NCBI RefSeq assembly: GCF_000287675.1
Contig: NZ_ALJL01000001.1
Span: 1 to 64,000, forward strand
DNA: 64,000 nt
Reading direction: 5' to 3'
DNA from: Lachnoanaerobaculum sp. ICM7
GTDB lineage: Bacteria; Bacillota; Clostridia; Lachnospirales; Lachnospiraceae
The notes below the pieces were generated by a model that saw only the letters and a list, made by a program, of their open reading frames with translations, was not told the DNA's origin and ran no database searches. This document shows, in pieces, positions 35,832-43,674 of the stretch (positions are counted from its first letter, which is position 1; every line of letters begins with the position of its first letter). The translations under genes were made by a program, and so were the position numbers.

Positions 35832-36773
35832 TCAATCTACAATTCTTGTACCTGTCTTACCGTTAATAGCATCTTTGGCTTTTTCAAGCAATGTTATCAT
35901 TGCAGTTTTGTTTTCACCTGAAGCAGCGAAATCCACTGCGGCAAGTACTTTTGGAAGCATTGATCCCGGAGCGAATTCTCCGTCATCAGCATACTTTAAA
36001 GCTTCAGCTGTGCTGAGCTTATCTAACCATTTTTCATTTTCTGTGCCATATCCGATGGCAACCTTTTCAACAGCGGTAAGGATGATAAGTGTATCTGCAC
36101 CTACATTCTTTGCAAGAAGAGCGGCAGCCGCATCCTTATCGATTACTGCAGGAGCACCTGAGAGATGCTTTCCGTTTGATACTACAGGGATTCCGCCACC
36201 ACCGCAGCAGATTACAACCTGTCCGTTGTCAGCCATTGACTTAATAGCGGACAACTCAATAATTTCCTGTGGAGCAGGAGAAGCAACAACTCTTCTGTAA
36301 CCTCTTCCGGCATCCTCTTTTACAATCCAGCCTCTGTTTCCTGCAGCTTCAAGAGCTTCATCCTTGCCCATGAACTTTCCGATAGGCTTTGTAGGATTTT
36401 CAAATGCTTTATCATTCTCATCTACTCTGATCTGAGTAACAACTGTAGCTATCGGAGGAACTTCAAGATTTCTGTTTAAGAATTCCTCACGAAGAGCGTT
36501 CTGTATATCATATCCGATATAAGCCTGGCTCATTGCCACACACACTGAAAGTGGTGTTGAATCAGAGTCGGTATTATGTGCATACTCTGTCATGGCATTG
36601 TTTATTACACCAACCTGTGGACCGTTTCCGTGAACGATAAGAACCTCATGGCCATCTTCGATTAAATCTACGATAGCCTTAGCAGTAGTTTTCACAGCTA
36701 CCATCTGCTCTTTTAAATTATTACCTAGGGCATTACCACCAAGAGCTATAACAATCTTGCTTTTGAATTTCAT
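35832..36773 (-). CDS. arcC: Carbamate kinase
   Basis: A 313-residue cytoplasmic enzyme of the amino acid kinase fold: IALGGNAL at the start, VHGNGPQVG, CCGGGGIPVV and VIDKDAAAALLA are the carbamate kinase signatures. It makes ATP from carbamoyl phosphate and ADP, releasing ammonia and CO2. Seventeen bases separate it from the permease gene. With YgeW upstream, the carbamoyl phosphate probably comes from a ureido intermediate of purine breakdown rather than from arginine; E. coli yqeA holds the same position. Confidence 0.95.
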   Translation of the reverse strand: MKFKSKIVIALGGNALGNNLKEQMVAVKTTAKAIVDLIEDGHEVLIVHGNGPQVGVINNAMTEYAHNTDSDSTPLSVCVAMSQAYIGYDIQNALREEFLNRNLEVPPIATVVTQIRVDENDKAFENPTKPIGKFMGKDEALEAAGNRGWIVKEDAGRGYRRVVASPAPQEIIELSAIKSMADNGQVVICCGGGGIPVVSNGKHLSGAPAVIDKDAAAALLAKNVGADTLIILTAVEKVAIGYGTENEKWLDKLSTAEALKYADDGEFAPGSMLPKVLAAVDFAASGENKTAMITLLEKAKDAINGKTGTRIVD

Positions 36774-36813
36774 ATAAATTTCCCCTTAATGTTAGGATAT
36801 AGTTTATAAAGAC

Positions 36814-36846
36814 AAAGGGGCAGCCATACATAGCCGCCCCCCTTTT
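36814..36846 (-). terminator. Hairpin between ygeW and arcC, possible attenuator
   Basis: AAAGGGG and CAGCC at 36814-36825 pair with GGCTG-like and CCCCTTT sequence at 36832-36845. In the direction of transcription it is followed by TTTGTCTTTA, weak for a full terminator. It may lower expression of arcC and the permease relative to ygeW. Confidence 0.55.
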
Positions 36847-36898
36847 GTATAGGCGATAGATTATCTACCACCTTATTTACTAAGACTCACTGGCCTCT

Positions 36899-38098
36899 TT
36901 ATTTTTCTGAAAAGATTCTGTCCTGTCCACGTGCCTCAAGCTGCTCTAAAACCTTAGCAGGATCTTTGAACTTCTCAAGTAAGATCATAGCAGCAATAAC
37001 ATATGGCTTGAAGCTTGCTTCTTTGTAAAGCGGATCTCTGTATCTGTCAAATACTGAACCGTCAACCTCGCCTTCCTTGCAAGAAACGCCTGTGATATCA
37101 GCTGGTAAGCAGTGAAGATAAAGAGCCTTACCGTCCTTTGTAAGCTTCATCATCTCTTCTGTACATGCCCAATCCTTGTGGTTAGCATTCTGAGCTAAAA
37201 GCTCCTTCTCTAAAGCCTTGATTCCTTCTGAATCACCCTCTGCATAAAGATTTGTTCTCTTCTCCATTGCAGCAAATGGTGCCCATGACTTAGGATAAAC
37301 GATATCTGCATCCTTGAATGCTTCCTTCATATCGTTTGTGATAGTGAACTTACCGCCGCACTCAGCTGCCTGCTTCTTAGCAACCTCAGCAACCTCAGGC
37401 ATTACCTCATAACCTTCCGGATGAGCTAAAACAACATCCATACCAAGTCTTGTGAAAAGACCGATAACACCCTGTGGAACTGAAAGAGGCTTACCGTAAG
37501 ATGGTGAGTAAGCCCAGCTCATAGCAATCTTCTTACCCTTAAGGTTCTCAAGACCGCCGAACTCATGGATTACATGAAGAGCATCAGCCATACACTGTGT
37601 AGGGTGATCGATATCGCACTGAAGGTTTACAAGAGTAGGTCTCTGCTCAAGAACGCCGTCCTTGTATCCTGCCTCAACAGAATCTGCAACTTCGTGCATA
37701 TATGCATTACCCTTACCGATGTACATATCATCTCTGATACCGATAACGTCAGCCATGAATGAGATCATGTTAGCTGTCTCACGAACTGTCTCACCGTGAG
37801 CGATCTGTGACTTACCTTCATCAAGATCCTGAACCTCAAGACCTAAAAGGTTACAAGCTGAAGCGAAAGAGAATCTTGTTCTTGTTGAGTTATCACGGAA
37901 GAGTGATATTCCAAGTCCTGAATCGAAAACCTTTGTAGAGATGTTTCTCTGTCTGAGGTCACGAAGTGCATCAGCAACTGTCCATACAGCATTAAGCTCA
38001 TCATCTGTCTTTTCCCATGTAAGGAAGAAGTCGTTCATGAACATATCCTGTGTTTTGAGGTTCTTTAACTTTTCAACTAAACTCTTGAAATTTGACAT
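36899..38098 (-). CDS. ygeW: YgeW-type knotted carbamoyltransferase
   Basis: A 399-residue cytoplasmic enzyme, as long as E. coli YgeW and longer than ornithine carbamoyltransferase. LFRDNSTRTRFSF is the carbamoyl-phosphate loop, and LHCLPADITG corresponds to the HCLP motif. Known family members use a ureido substrate near purine catabolism; the true acceptor is reported as unlike ornithine. Here it would form carbamoyl phosphate for ArcC. YgeX and YgeY genes are upstream in the same operon. Confidence 0.93.
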   Translation of the reverse strand: MSNFKSLVEKLKNLKTQDMFMNDFFLTWEKTDDELNAVWTVADALRDLRQRNISTKVFDSGLGISLFRDNSTRTRFSFASACNLLGLEVQDLDEGKSQIAHGETVRETANMISFMADVIGIRDDMYIGKGNAYMHEVADSVEAGYKDGVLEQRPTLVNLQCDIDHPTQCMADALHVIHEFGGLENLKGKKIAMSWAYSPSYGKPLSVPQGVIGLFTRLGMDVVLAHPEGYEVMPEVAEVAKKQAAECGGKFTITNDMKEAFKDADIVYPKSWAPFAAMEKRTNLYAEGDSEGIKALEKELLAQNANHKDWACTEEMMKLTKDGKALYLHCLPADITGVSCKEGEVDGSVFDRYRDPLYKEASFKPYVIAAMILLEKFKDPAKVLEQLEARGQDRIFSEK

Positions 38099-38165
38099 TT
38101 TTTATTACTCCTTATTTTTAAAGCGCTTTGCGCTTAAAGTTTATATATTAATCGTTTGTACACAA

Positions 38166-38201
38166 GTTTAACCCTCCGGGCAAAAGCCCGGAACGTTAAA
38201 C
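38166..38201 (-). promoter_or_regulatory. Stable hairpin between ygeY and ygeW
   Basis: GTTTAAC at 38166 pairs with GTTAAAC at 38195-38201, and inside it CCGGGC pairs with GCCCGG around AAAA. No T-run follows in the transcribed direction, so it is more likely an mRNA processing or stability element, or a weak pause site, than a terminator. Confidence 0.6.
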
Positions 38202-38217
38202 ATAAATATTATTTTAA

Positions 38218-39546
38218 TTAGTCACAGTAGTAAGCAGGAAGAGCTGCATAGAATGCCGCACAAGTTACAAGGTCTTTCTTCCATGTAATCTCGTTTGGAG
38301 CATGAGCCTGTGCCTCTGCACCCGGACCGAATCCGATTACAGGGATACCGTTTCTACCCATGATAGAAACACCGTTTGTAGAGAATGTCCACTTGTCAAG
38401 AAGCGGTCTTACCTCACGCTCAGGTGTAGTCTTGGCATTACCGATTCTCTTATCACCGAAGAGATCCTTGTAAGCTGCAACAGCACTTGTACAAACTTTG
38501 TGATCCTCAGGAAGTACCCAAGTAGGGAAGTAGCACTCGATAGGATATACAACACCTGTAAATGAAGGTCTGTCATAGTTGTACATGCTTACAACTACAT
38601 CATCACCGTACTTCTTAACTGCAGGAAGCTGTCTGATCTCCTCAAGACATGACTCCCAAGTCTCACCTACAGTCATTCTTCTGTCAAGAGATACTGCACA
38701 AGAGTCAGCAACTGCACAACGAGAAGGAGATGTATAGAAGATCTGTGAAGCTGTAACAGTTCCTCTACCAAGGAATCTTGCTTCTTTCCACTGATCATTG
38801 TACTTAGGGTTAAGCATCTTTACAAGACCTCTGATGTCTGTAGACTCTGCATCACCGTTGTTGTTAAGTGCACGAACGTCTCTTAAGATATCAGCCATCT
38901 TGTAGAGAGCATTGTCACCTCTGTCAGGAGCGGAACCGTGGCAAGAAACACCCTTAACATCGATTCTGATCTCCATACGTCCTCTTTGTCCTCTGTAAAG
39001 ACCGCCGTCTGTAGGCTCTGAAGATACAACGAACTCAGGTCTGATCTTATCCTCATGGTAGATGTACTCCCAGCAAAGACCGTCACAGTCCTCTTCCTGA
39101 ACTGTACCTACAACCATTACACGATACTTATCGTTAAGAAGACCGAGATCCTTCATAATCTTTGCAGCATATACTGCAGAAACTGTTCCACCAAGCTGAT
39201 CTGAAACACCACGACCGCCGATCTCTTCATCATCCTCGAATCCCTCATAAGGATCGAAGTTCCAGTTGTCGATGTTTCCGATACCTACTGTATCAATATG
39301 TCCGTCAAAAGCGATAAGAGTCTTACCTGATCCCATGAATCCCATAACATTTCCCTGTGGATCAACCTTAACTTCATCAAAGCCTACCTTCTCCATCTCA
39401 GCCTTAATTGTAGCAACGTGAGCAGCCTCGTCAGATGACTCGCCCGGATTGGCAACTATAGCACGAAGGAAAGCTGTCATATCAGCCTTGTAGCCTTCAG
39501 CTAAAGCTTTGATCTTCTCTAACTCTTCACTTGATAATTTACCCAT
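38218..39546 (-). CDS. ygeY: YgeY-family metal-dependent hydrolase (M20 peptidase family)
   Basis: A 442-residue cytoplasmic enzyme. [14 protein letters not shown] holds the first metal His and Asp, [12 protein letters not shown] the bridging Asp, and [11 protein letters not shown] the catalytic Glu pair of the M20 family. This branch is found with YgeX and selenium-linked purine clusters and is thought to open an amide or ureido bond in a purine-derived intermediate. Gene order ygeX-ygeY-ygeW differs from E. coli (W-X-Y). Confidence 0.92.
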   Translation of the reverse strand: MGKLSSEELEKIKALAEGYKADMTAFLRAIVANPGESSDEAAHVATIKAEMEKVGFDEVKVDPQGNVMGFMGSGKTLIAFDGHIDTVGIGNIDNWNFDPYEGFEDDEEIGGRGVSDQLGGTVSAVYAAKIMKDLGLLNDKYRVMVVGTVQEEDCDGLCWEYIYHEDKIRPEFVVSSEPTDGGLYRGQRGRMEIRIDVKGVSCHGSAPDRGDNALYKMADILRDVRALNNNGDAESTDIRGLVKMLNPKYNDQWKEARFLGRGTVTASQIFYTSPSRCAVADSCAVSLDRRMTVGETWESCLEEIRQLPAVKKYGDDVVVSMYNYDRPSFTGVVYPIECYFPTWVLPEDHKVCTSAVAAYKDLFGDKRIGNAKTTPEREVRPLLDKWTFSTNGVSIMGRNGIPVIGFGPGAEAQAHAPNEITWKKDLVTCAAFYAALPAYYCD

Positions 39547-39577
39547 TGTATTGTTCCTCCTTCAATATATAACTATC

Positions 39578-40771
39578 TTATCTTTCCTTAGCTTCCCAGA
39601 TAATATTTCTCCAACGCTGTGGATCAGTGTCACCCTCAGTTGAGAAGAGTAATACCTTAGAATCCTTGGTTAAGTTTAGTTTCTCTCTAAGCTCCTTGTA
39701 CTCATCATCCATCATGATAGTAGCGAGTGCACCGAACGGAGCGGCTCCCGACTCACCTGAAAGAACCTGAGTATCTCCCTTTAAAGGAGCGTTAAGCATA
39801 CGCATACCTCTTGCAGCCACGATATCCTCAGCAGCTATAAAGCATGTCACATGATTCTTTAATATGTCCCAAGATGTGATATTCGGCTCACCGCAAGCAA
39901 GACCTGCCATGATTGTATCCATATCTCCATCTACTATTCTTATATCACCGTCAGCAGCCTTTGCACCCTTGTAAAGACAAGCTGCAGCCTCAGCCTCAAC
40001 AACTACCATTACAGGTGGGTTCTCTTTGTACTTGTTAGCAAAGTAACCGACCATTGCACCTGCAAGTGAACCTACACCTGCCTGAACAAATACATGAGTA
40101 GGTCTCTCGGCAAACTGAGCATCAGCCTCAAGCGCCATAGTACCGTATCCTTGCATGATCCATGCAGGAATCTTCTCATAGCCTTCCCAAGCTGTATCCT
40201 GAACCACAACACCGTGCTCAACACCGGCAGCAAGCTTTGCAGCCTCACGAACGCACTCATCATAGTTTACATCTGAAATCCAAGCATCAGCACCCTCAGC
40301 CTTGATGTTATTGAGTCTTGTCTCAGTTGAACCCTTAGGCATGATAATTACCGATTTTTGATGCAACTTATTTGCTGCCCAAGCTACTCCACGACCATGG
40401 TTACCATCTGTAGCAGAGAAGAATGTAGCAGGTTTGAATTTCTTTGCAAACTCGTCGGATGTAAGGACTGAATAAGGTAGTTCAGATACATCTACATTCA
40501 TTTCATCAGCTATGTACTTAGCGATAGCATATGAACCGCCAAGAACCTTAAATGCGTTCAAACCGAATCTGTAAGACTCATCCTTTACCTTTACTGTTCC
40601 TAATCCAAGGAATTCAGCCATTTCCTTTAAATCAGCCAATGGTGTTTGAGTATACTGAGGAAAGCTCTCATGGAATGCTTTCGCTTTTGTTACTTCTTCC
40701 ACAGACATTATCGGAAGATTGGCATCCTCTGTTTTGGGCATATTATTTAAGACCCATTTTAGTTGTGACAT
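39578..40771 (-). CDS. ygeX: Diaminopropionate ammonia-lyase
   Basis: A 397-residue PLP enzyme of fold type II. The pyridoxal Lys is in SYRFGLNAFKVLGGSYA, the phosphate loop is FVQAGVGSLAGAMVG, and ATDGNHGRGVAWAA is typical of the family. It converts 2,3-diaminopropionate to pyruvate and two ammonia. AGGAGG precedes ATG at good distance. In anaerobic uric acid degradation clusters it is a marker gene; here it lies directly after the regulator gene. Confidence 0.95.
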   Translation of the reverse strand: MSQLKWVLNNMPKTEDANLPIMSVEEVTKAKAFHESFPQYTQTPLADLKEMAEFLGLGTVKVKDESYRFGLNAFKVLGGSYAIAKYIADEMNVDVSELPYSVLTSDEFAKKFKPATFFSATDGNHGRGVAWAANKLHQKSVIIMPKGSTETRLNNIKAEGADAWISDVNYDECVREAAKLAAGVEHGVVVQDTAWEGYEKIPAWIMQGYGTMALEADAQFAERPTHVFVQAGVGSLAGAMVGYFANKYKENPPVMVVVEAEAAACLYKGAKAADGDIRIVDGDMDTIMAGLACGEPNITSWDILKNHVTCFIAAEDIVAARGMRMLNAPLKGDTQVLSGESGAAPFGALATIMMDDEYKELREKLNLTKDSKVLLFSTEGDTDPQRWRNIIWEAKER

Positions 40772-40810
40772 GAAATTTTAAACCTCCTAAATTGTTTAGC
40801 AAAAATGCTA

Positions 40811-41491
40811 TTATTCATTAACTGTCTTAGCCTGTTCAATGTAGCTATACAGTGTGAATTTACTAATTCCAAAAAATTGAGAAATCTTGTCCCCTGACTT
40901 AGTGATGAGAAAAGCACCGGCATCCTGTAAAAATTTAATAGCCTTAATCTTTTCATCCTTTGTCATAAGGGCAGGTGTCTTTCCTACAATCCTTACGCTT
41001 TGTTCTATCAGATTTTCAAGCAAATCATTTACACTAAGTGGGATTTGTCCATAAACGTCTTCTTCGGCAGCTTCAAAATTCTCAACTATACTTGAGAGTG
41101 TTGCCTGAGCATTTATGAAATTTGTCATATCATGGTTTATACCAAGAATAAATCTGTATTTACCGGTTTCATCCTTTAAGAATACGGAGGAAGATTTTAA
41201 TATCCTGCCGTCGGTGGTATGAGTCTTATATCCGAGGTGATCACTTACGTTTTCTCCTTTTTTTAAGGCTTCAAGAGTTCCGAGAACTATCTTTGAAGCA
41301 CCGTCACCGATTTTTCTTCCTGTTACATGACCATTGATGATATAGCAAATAGTGTGTTCCAGATCGTCAGCTTGTAAATCATGAATACAGACTTCACAGT
41401 CATTGCCGAAATGTCTGGCGATACCATGAGCAATCATTACTAAAGATTCTAAAGTCAAATCATCTCTTTTCATAAAATTCACTATTGCCAT
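40811..41491 (-). CDS. YheO/DauR-type transcriptional regulator
   Basis: A 226-residue cytoplasmic protein with an N-terminal PAS-like YheO domain (residues 15-125: IARHFGNDCEVCIHDL, TTDGRILKSSSVFL, FILGINHDMT) and a C-terminal helix-turn-helix (DAGAFLITKSGDKISQFFGISKFTLYSYIEQ). Family members regulate amino-acid or nucleobase degradation in response to a small ligand. AAGGA lies right before the annotated ATG; GTG at codon 4 would have better spacing. It heads the operon and probably controls it through the palindromes at 41507 and 41570. Confidence 0.88.
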   Translation of the reverse strand: MAIVNFMKRDDLTLESLVMIAHGIARHFGNDCEVCIHDLQADDLEHTICYIINGHVTGRKIGDGASKIVLGTLEALKKGENVSDHLGYKTHTTDGRILKSSSVFLKDETGKYRFILGINHDMTNFINAQATLSSIVENFEAAEEDVYGQIPLSVNDLLENLIEQSVRIVGKTPALMTKDEKIKAIKFLQDAGAFLITKSGDKISQFFGISKFTLYSYIEQAKTVNE

Positions 41492-41506
41492 TCCTTTATT
41501 ATTTGA

Positions 41507-41584
41507 ATACCTAAAATTTTTTTAGGTATCTATAATATAGCACCTTTAACAAAGCAAATCAATAGCAAACTAAAAAAAATTTAG
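41507..41584 (-). promoter_or_regulatory. Promoter of the ygeXYW operon bracketed by two palindromic operators
   Basis: On the minus strand TTGATT (41562-41557), 17 bases, TATATT (41539-41534) make a sigma-A promoter. Palindrome 1, ATACCTAAAA-TTT-TTTTAGGTAT (41507-41529), covers the expected start site. Palindrome 2, CTAAA-N5-TTTAG (41570-41584), lies just before the -35. The shared CTAAA/TTTAG half-site suggests one dimeric regulator, most simply the YheO/DauR-type protein encoded first. Confidence 0.7.
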
Positions 41585-41716
41585 GTCAACAAAAACATTG
41601 TAAGAATACATAAAAAACAAAGTATTTAGTTGAATTTATACAGTGGAATAGGTTTGATAATTAATTAATAAAAAATAAGCAACAATTATTTAAAAAAACA
41701 GTATATAAATTTTAAC

Positions 41717-41745
41717 TGTACATATTTAGATGAAGAAAATATAAT
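41717..41745 (+). promoter_or_regulatory. Promoter of the lipoprotein gene
   Basis: TGTACA (41717-41722), 17 bases, TATAAT (41740-41745). The -10 is perfect, the -35 moderate. Nearest + strand gene is the lipoprotein at 41778. The rest of 41585-41716 is AT-rich with no gene. Confidence 0.55.
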
Positions 41746-41777
41746 AATAGACATAATAAACAAAGGAGGAAATACTT

Positions 41778-42293
41778 ACGAAGAGGTTTATAATAGTGCT
41801 TTCCTGCCTTTTCCTGGCCGGGTGCGGCAGTGCAGGTAAAGCTGATAATGAAAAGACAGTTGCTGAAAGCAAAATAGCAAATGAGAGTAATACAAATGAG
41901 AACAGTACAGAGGCAGAGAGTGAATCTGTAAAGAAAGATGGAGAAGTAGACTACGATTTGACCGTTATGGGTGCGGATATGGTATACGCTACAGTATATC
42001 AGATGATGATAGATCCCAAGTCATATATAGGCAAGAGCTTTAAAATAAGAGGAAACTATTATTCTTCATACAGCAAGGATAAGGATGTATATTATCATTT
42101 CTGTATGATAAAGGATGCGGCGGCATGTTGTGCGCAGGGTTTGGAACTGCTTTGGGCTGATGAAAAAATGAACAGACATGAAAACTGTCCTGAAGAAGAT
42201 GCTCTTGTCACTGTGGAAGGTGTATTTGAGACTTATGAAGAAGGCCCTAATACATATGGAAGAATAAAAGATGCGAAGATAGTGGAAGAGTAA
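41778..42293 (+). CDS. Lipoprotein whose best start codon is ACG
   Basis: An optimal AAAGGAGG stands eight bases before ACG 41778. Reading from there gives (T/M)KRFIIVLSCLFLAGC, a textbook lipoprotein signal with two basic residues and lipobox LAGC. The first ordinary start is GTG 41796, which would drop the basic residues and has no ribosome site. The mature part has a Ser/Glu/Asn linker and a beta-rich domain (YIGKSFKIRGNYYSS, ALVTVEGVFETYEEG) resembling OB-like exported proteins. Either ACG is used, or the ATG was lost by mutation or a base-call error. Function unknown. Confidence 0.7.
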   Translation, partial: TKRFIIVLSCLFLAGCGSAGKADNEKTVAESKIANESNTNENSTEAESESVKKDGEVDYDLTVMGADMVYATVYQMMIDPKSYIGKSFKIRGNYYSSYSKDKDVYYHFCMIKDAAACCAQGLELLWADEKMNRHENCPEEDALVTVEGVFETYEEGPNTYGRIKDAKIVEE

Positions 42294-42301
42294 GTATAAA
42301 A

Positions 42302-42340
42302 CCGGGACTGTCAATATAGTTTGACTCTCCCGGCCATTTT
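42302..42340. terminator. Bidirectional terminator between the lipoprotein and tadA
   Basis: CCGGGA and TGTCAA at 42302-42314 pair with TTTGAC and TCCCGG at 42320-42333, followed by CCATTTTTAT. The genes on both sides converge on it. Confidence 0.75.
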
Positions 42341-42807
42341 TATGACTTGCTCTGTCTTAACGATTTAAAAAAGGAGGTAAGCATACCGGAACATTCGTTA
42401 TGAAGAGGGCCGGATATAAGCTCTACTTCCGTTTTGTGGTTGAAGCCGTCTGTTTGTAAAATATTTATAATGGAACCGGCACATCCGGCTTTCGGATTCA
42501 TGGCGCCGAGAACTACCTTTTTTATTCTGGACTGGACTATTGCACCTGCACACATCGGACAGGGCTCGAGCGTTATATACATGGTACAATCCTCAAGTCT
42601 CCAATCTCCAAGCTTTTTACATGCTTTTTTTATTGCAATAATTTCAGCATGAGAGAGTGTACTCTTGTCCTTGTTTCTTCTATTATATCCTCTTGCTATT
42701 ATCTTATCTTCAAAAACAATCACACAGCCTATAGGAACATCACCTATATCTCCGGCTTTTTTTGCCTGCTTTATGGCTTCTTTTAAAAAAAATTCATCTC
42801 TATTCAT
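42340..42807 (-). CDS. tadA: tRNA-specific adenosine deaminase
   Basis: A 155-residue zinc enzyme of the cytidine deaminase fold: HAEIIAI carries the zinc His and catalytic Glu, and PCPMCAGAIV the two zinc Cys. It deaminates A34 of tRNA-Arg(ACG) to inosine. The length is normal for bacterial TadA and the final KSLRQSK tail is basic. It is transcribed alone, away from the two-component genes. Confidence 0.93.
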   Translation of the reverse strand: MNRDEFFLKEAIKQAKKAGDIGDVPIGCVIVFEDKIIARGYNRRNKDKSTLSHAEIIAIKKACKKLGDWRLEDCTMYITLEPCPMCAGAIVQSRIKKVVLGAMNPKAGCAGSIINILQTDGFNHKTEVELISGPLHNECSGMLTSFFKSLRQSKS

Positions 42808-42906
42808 ATATTTCCTTTATAAGACACAAAAAATTAACACTTTAGGTTTATAATTATAAAACTACAAAACTGTTAGAAAATATTCATTTTTTTATATTAA
42901 AACAAA

Positions 42907-42915
42907 TGGTATAAT
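42907..42915 (+). promoter_or_regulatory. Extended -10 promoter of the two-component operon
   Basis: TGGTATAAT: a perfect -10 (42910-42915) with the TG extension, which can replace a -35. The response regulator gene starts 64 bases downstream. Confidence 0.6.
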
Positions 42916-42978
42916 GTAAACAGTTATAATTTAAACTAAATCAAAATAAAAATCAAATCAAGATATAAAGGTGGAACA

Positions 42979-43674
42979 ATGGAATTAATATTGGTATGTG
43001 ATGACGACAGAGAGATAGTAGATGCAATAAAAATCTATCTTTCAGGGGAGGGCTTTGAAGTGCTTACAGCCTATGATGGTGAAGAAGCGGTAAAATTGAT
43101 GGCAAAACACAGAGTTGATTTGCTTATAATAGATATTATGATGCCTGTACTGGACGGAATAAGAGCTACGATGAAGATAAGGGAGAACAGCACTGTGCCT
43201 ATTATAATGCTTTCGGCAAAATCTGAGGATGCAGATAAGATTTTAGGACTGAATATCGGTGCGGATGATTATCTTACAAAGCCTTTTAATCCTCTTGAGC
43301 TTGTTGCAAGAGTAAAGAGTCAACTTAGAAGATATAAAAAACTTGGAAATATGTCTGTGCCTGAGTCACAAAAGGTTGTTGTAGGTGACCTTGAAATTGA
43401 CGATGAGACCAAGGAAGTTACAATCGCAGGAGAACTTATAAAGCTTACACCTATAGAGTACAATATACTCTTGCTTCTTGCAAAGAATGCGGGAAAGGTG
43501 TTCTCAATTGATGAAATATATGAGCAGATTTGGAATGAAGAGGCTATCGGAGCAGACAATACAGTGGCTGTACATATAAGACATATAAGAGAAAAAATAG
43601 AGTTAAATCCTAAGGAACCAAGATATTTGAAAGTTGTATGGGGAGTAGGATACAAGATTGAAAAACAAAGCTGA
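42979..43674 (+). CDS. OmpR/PhoB-family response regulator
   Basis: A 231-residue protein. The receiver domain (1-120) has the acidic pair VCDDDRE, the phospho-Asp in LLIIDIMMPV and the Lys in DYLTKPFNPLEL. The winged-helix part (130-231) ends in PRYLKVVWGVGYKIE, typical of OmpR proteins. It overlaps or adjoins the sensor kinase gene. Target genes are not evident; no operator was seen. Confidence 0.93.
   Translation: MELILVCDDDREIVDAIKIYLSGEGFEVLTAYDGEEAVKLMAKHRVDLLIIDIMMPVLDGIRATMKIRENSTVPIIMLSAKSEDADKILGLNIGADDYLTKPFNPLELVARVKSQLRRYKKLGNMSVPESQKVVVGDLEIDDETKEVTIAGELIKLTPIEYNILLLLAKNAGKVFSIDEIYEQIWNEEAIGADNTVAVHIRHIREKIELNPKEPRYLKVVWGVGYKIEKQS

Noticed and set aside
41492-41777. Riboswitch upstream of the ygeX operon or the lipoprotein
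   Set aside because: The region is AT-rich with operator palindromes and promoters but no multi-stem aptamer pattern.
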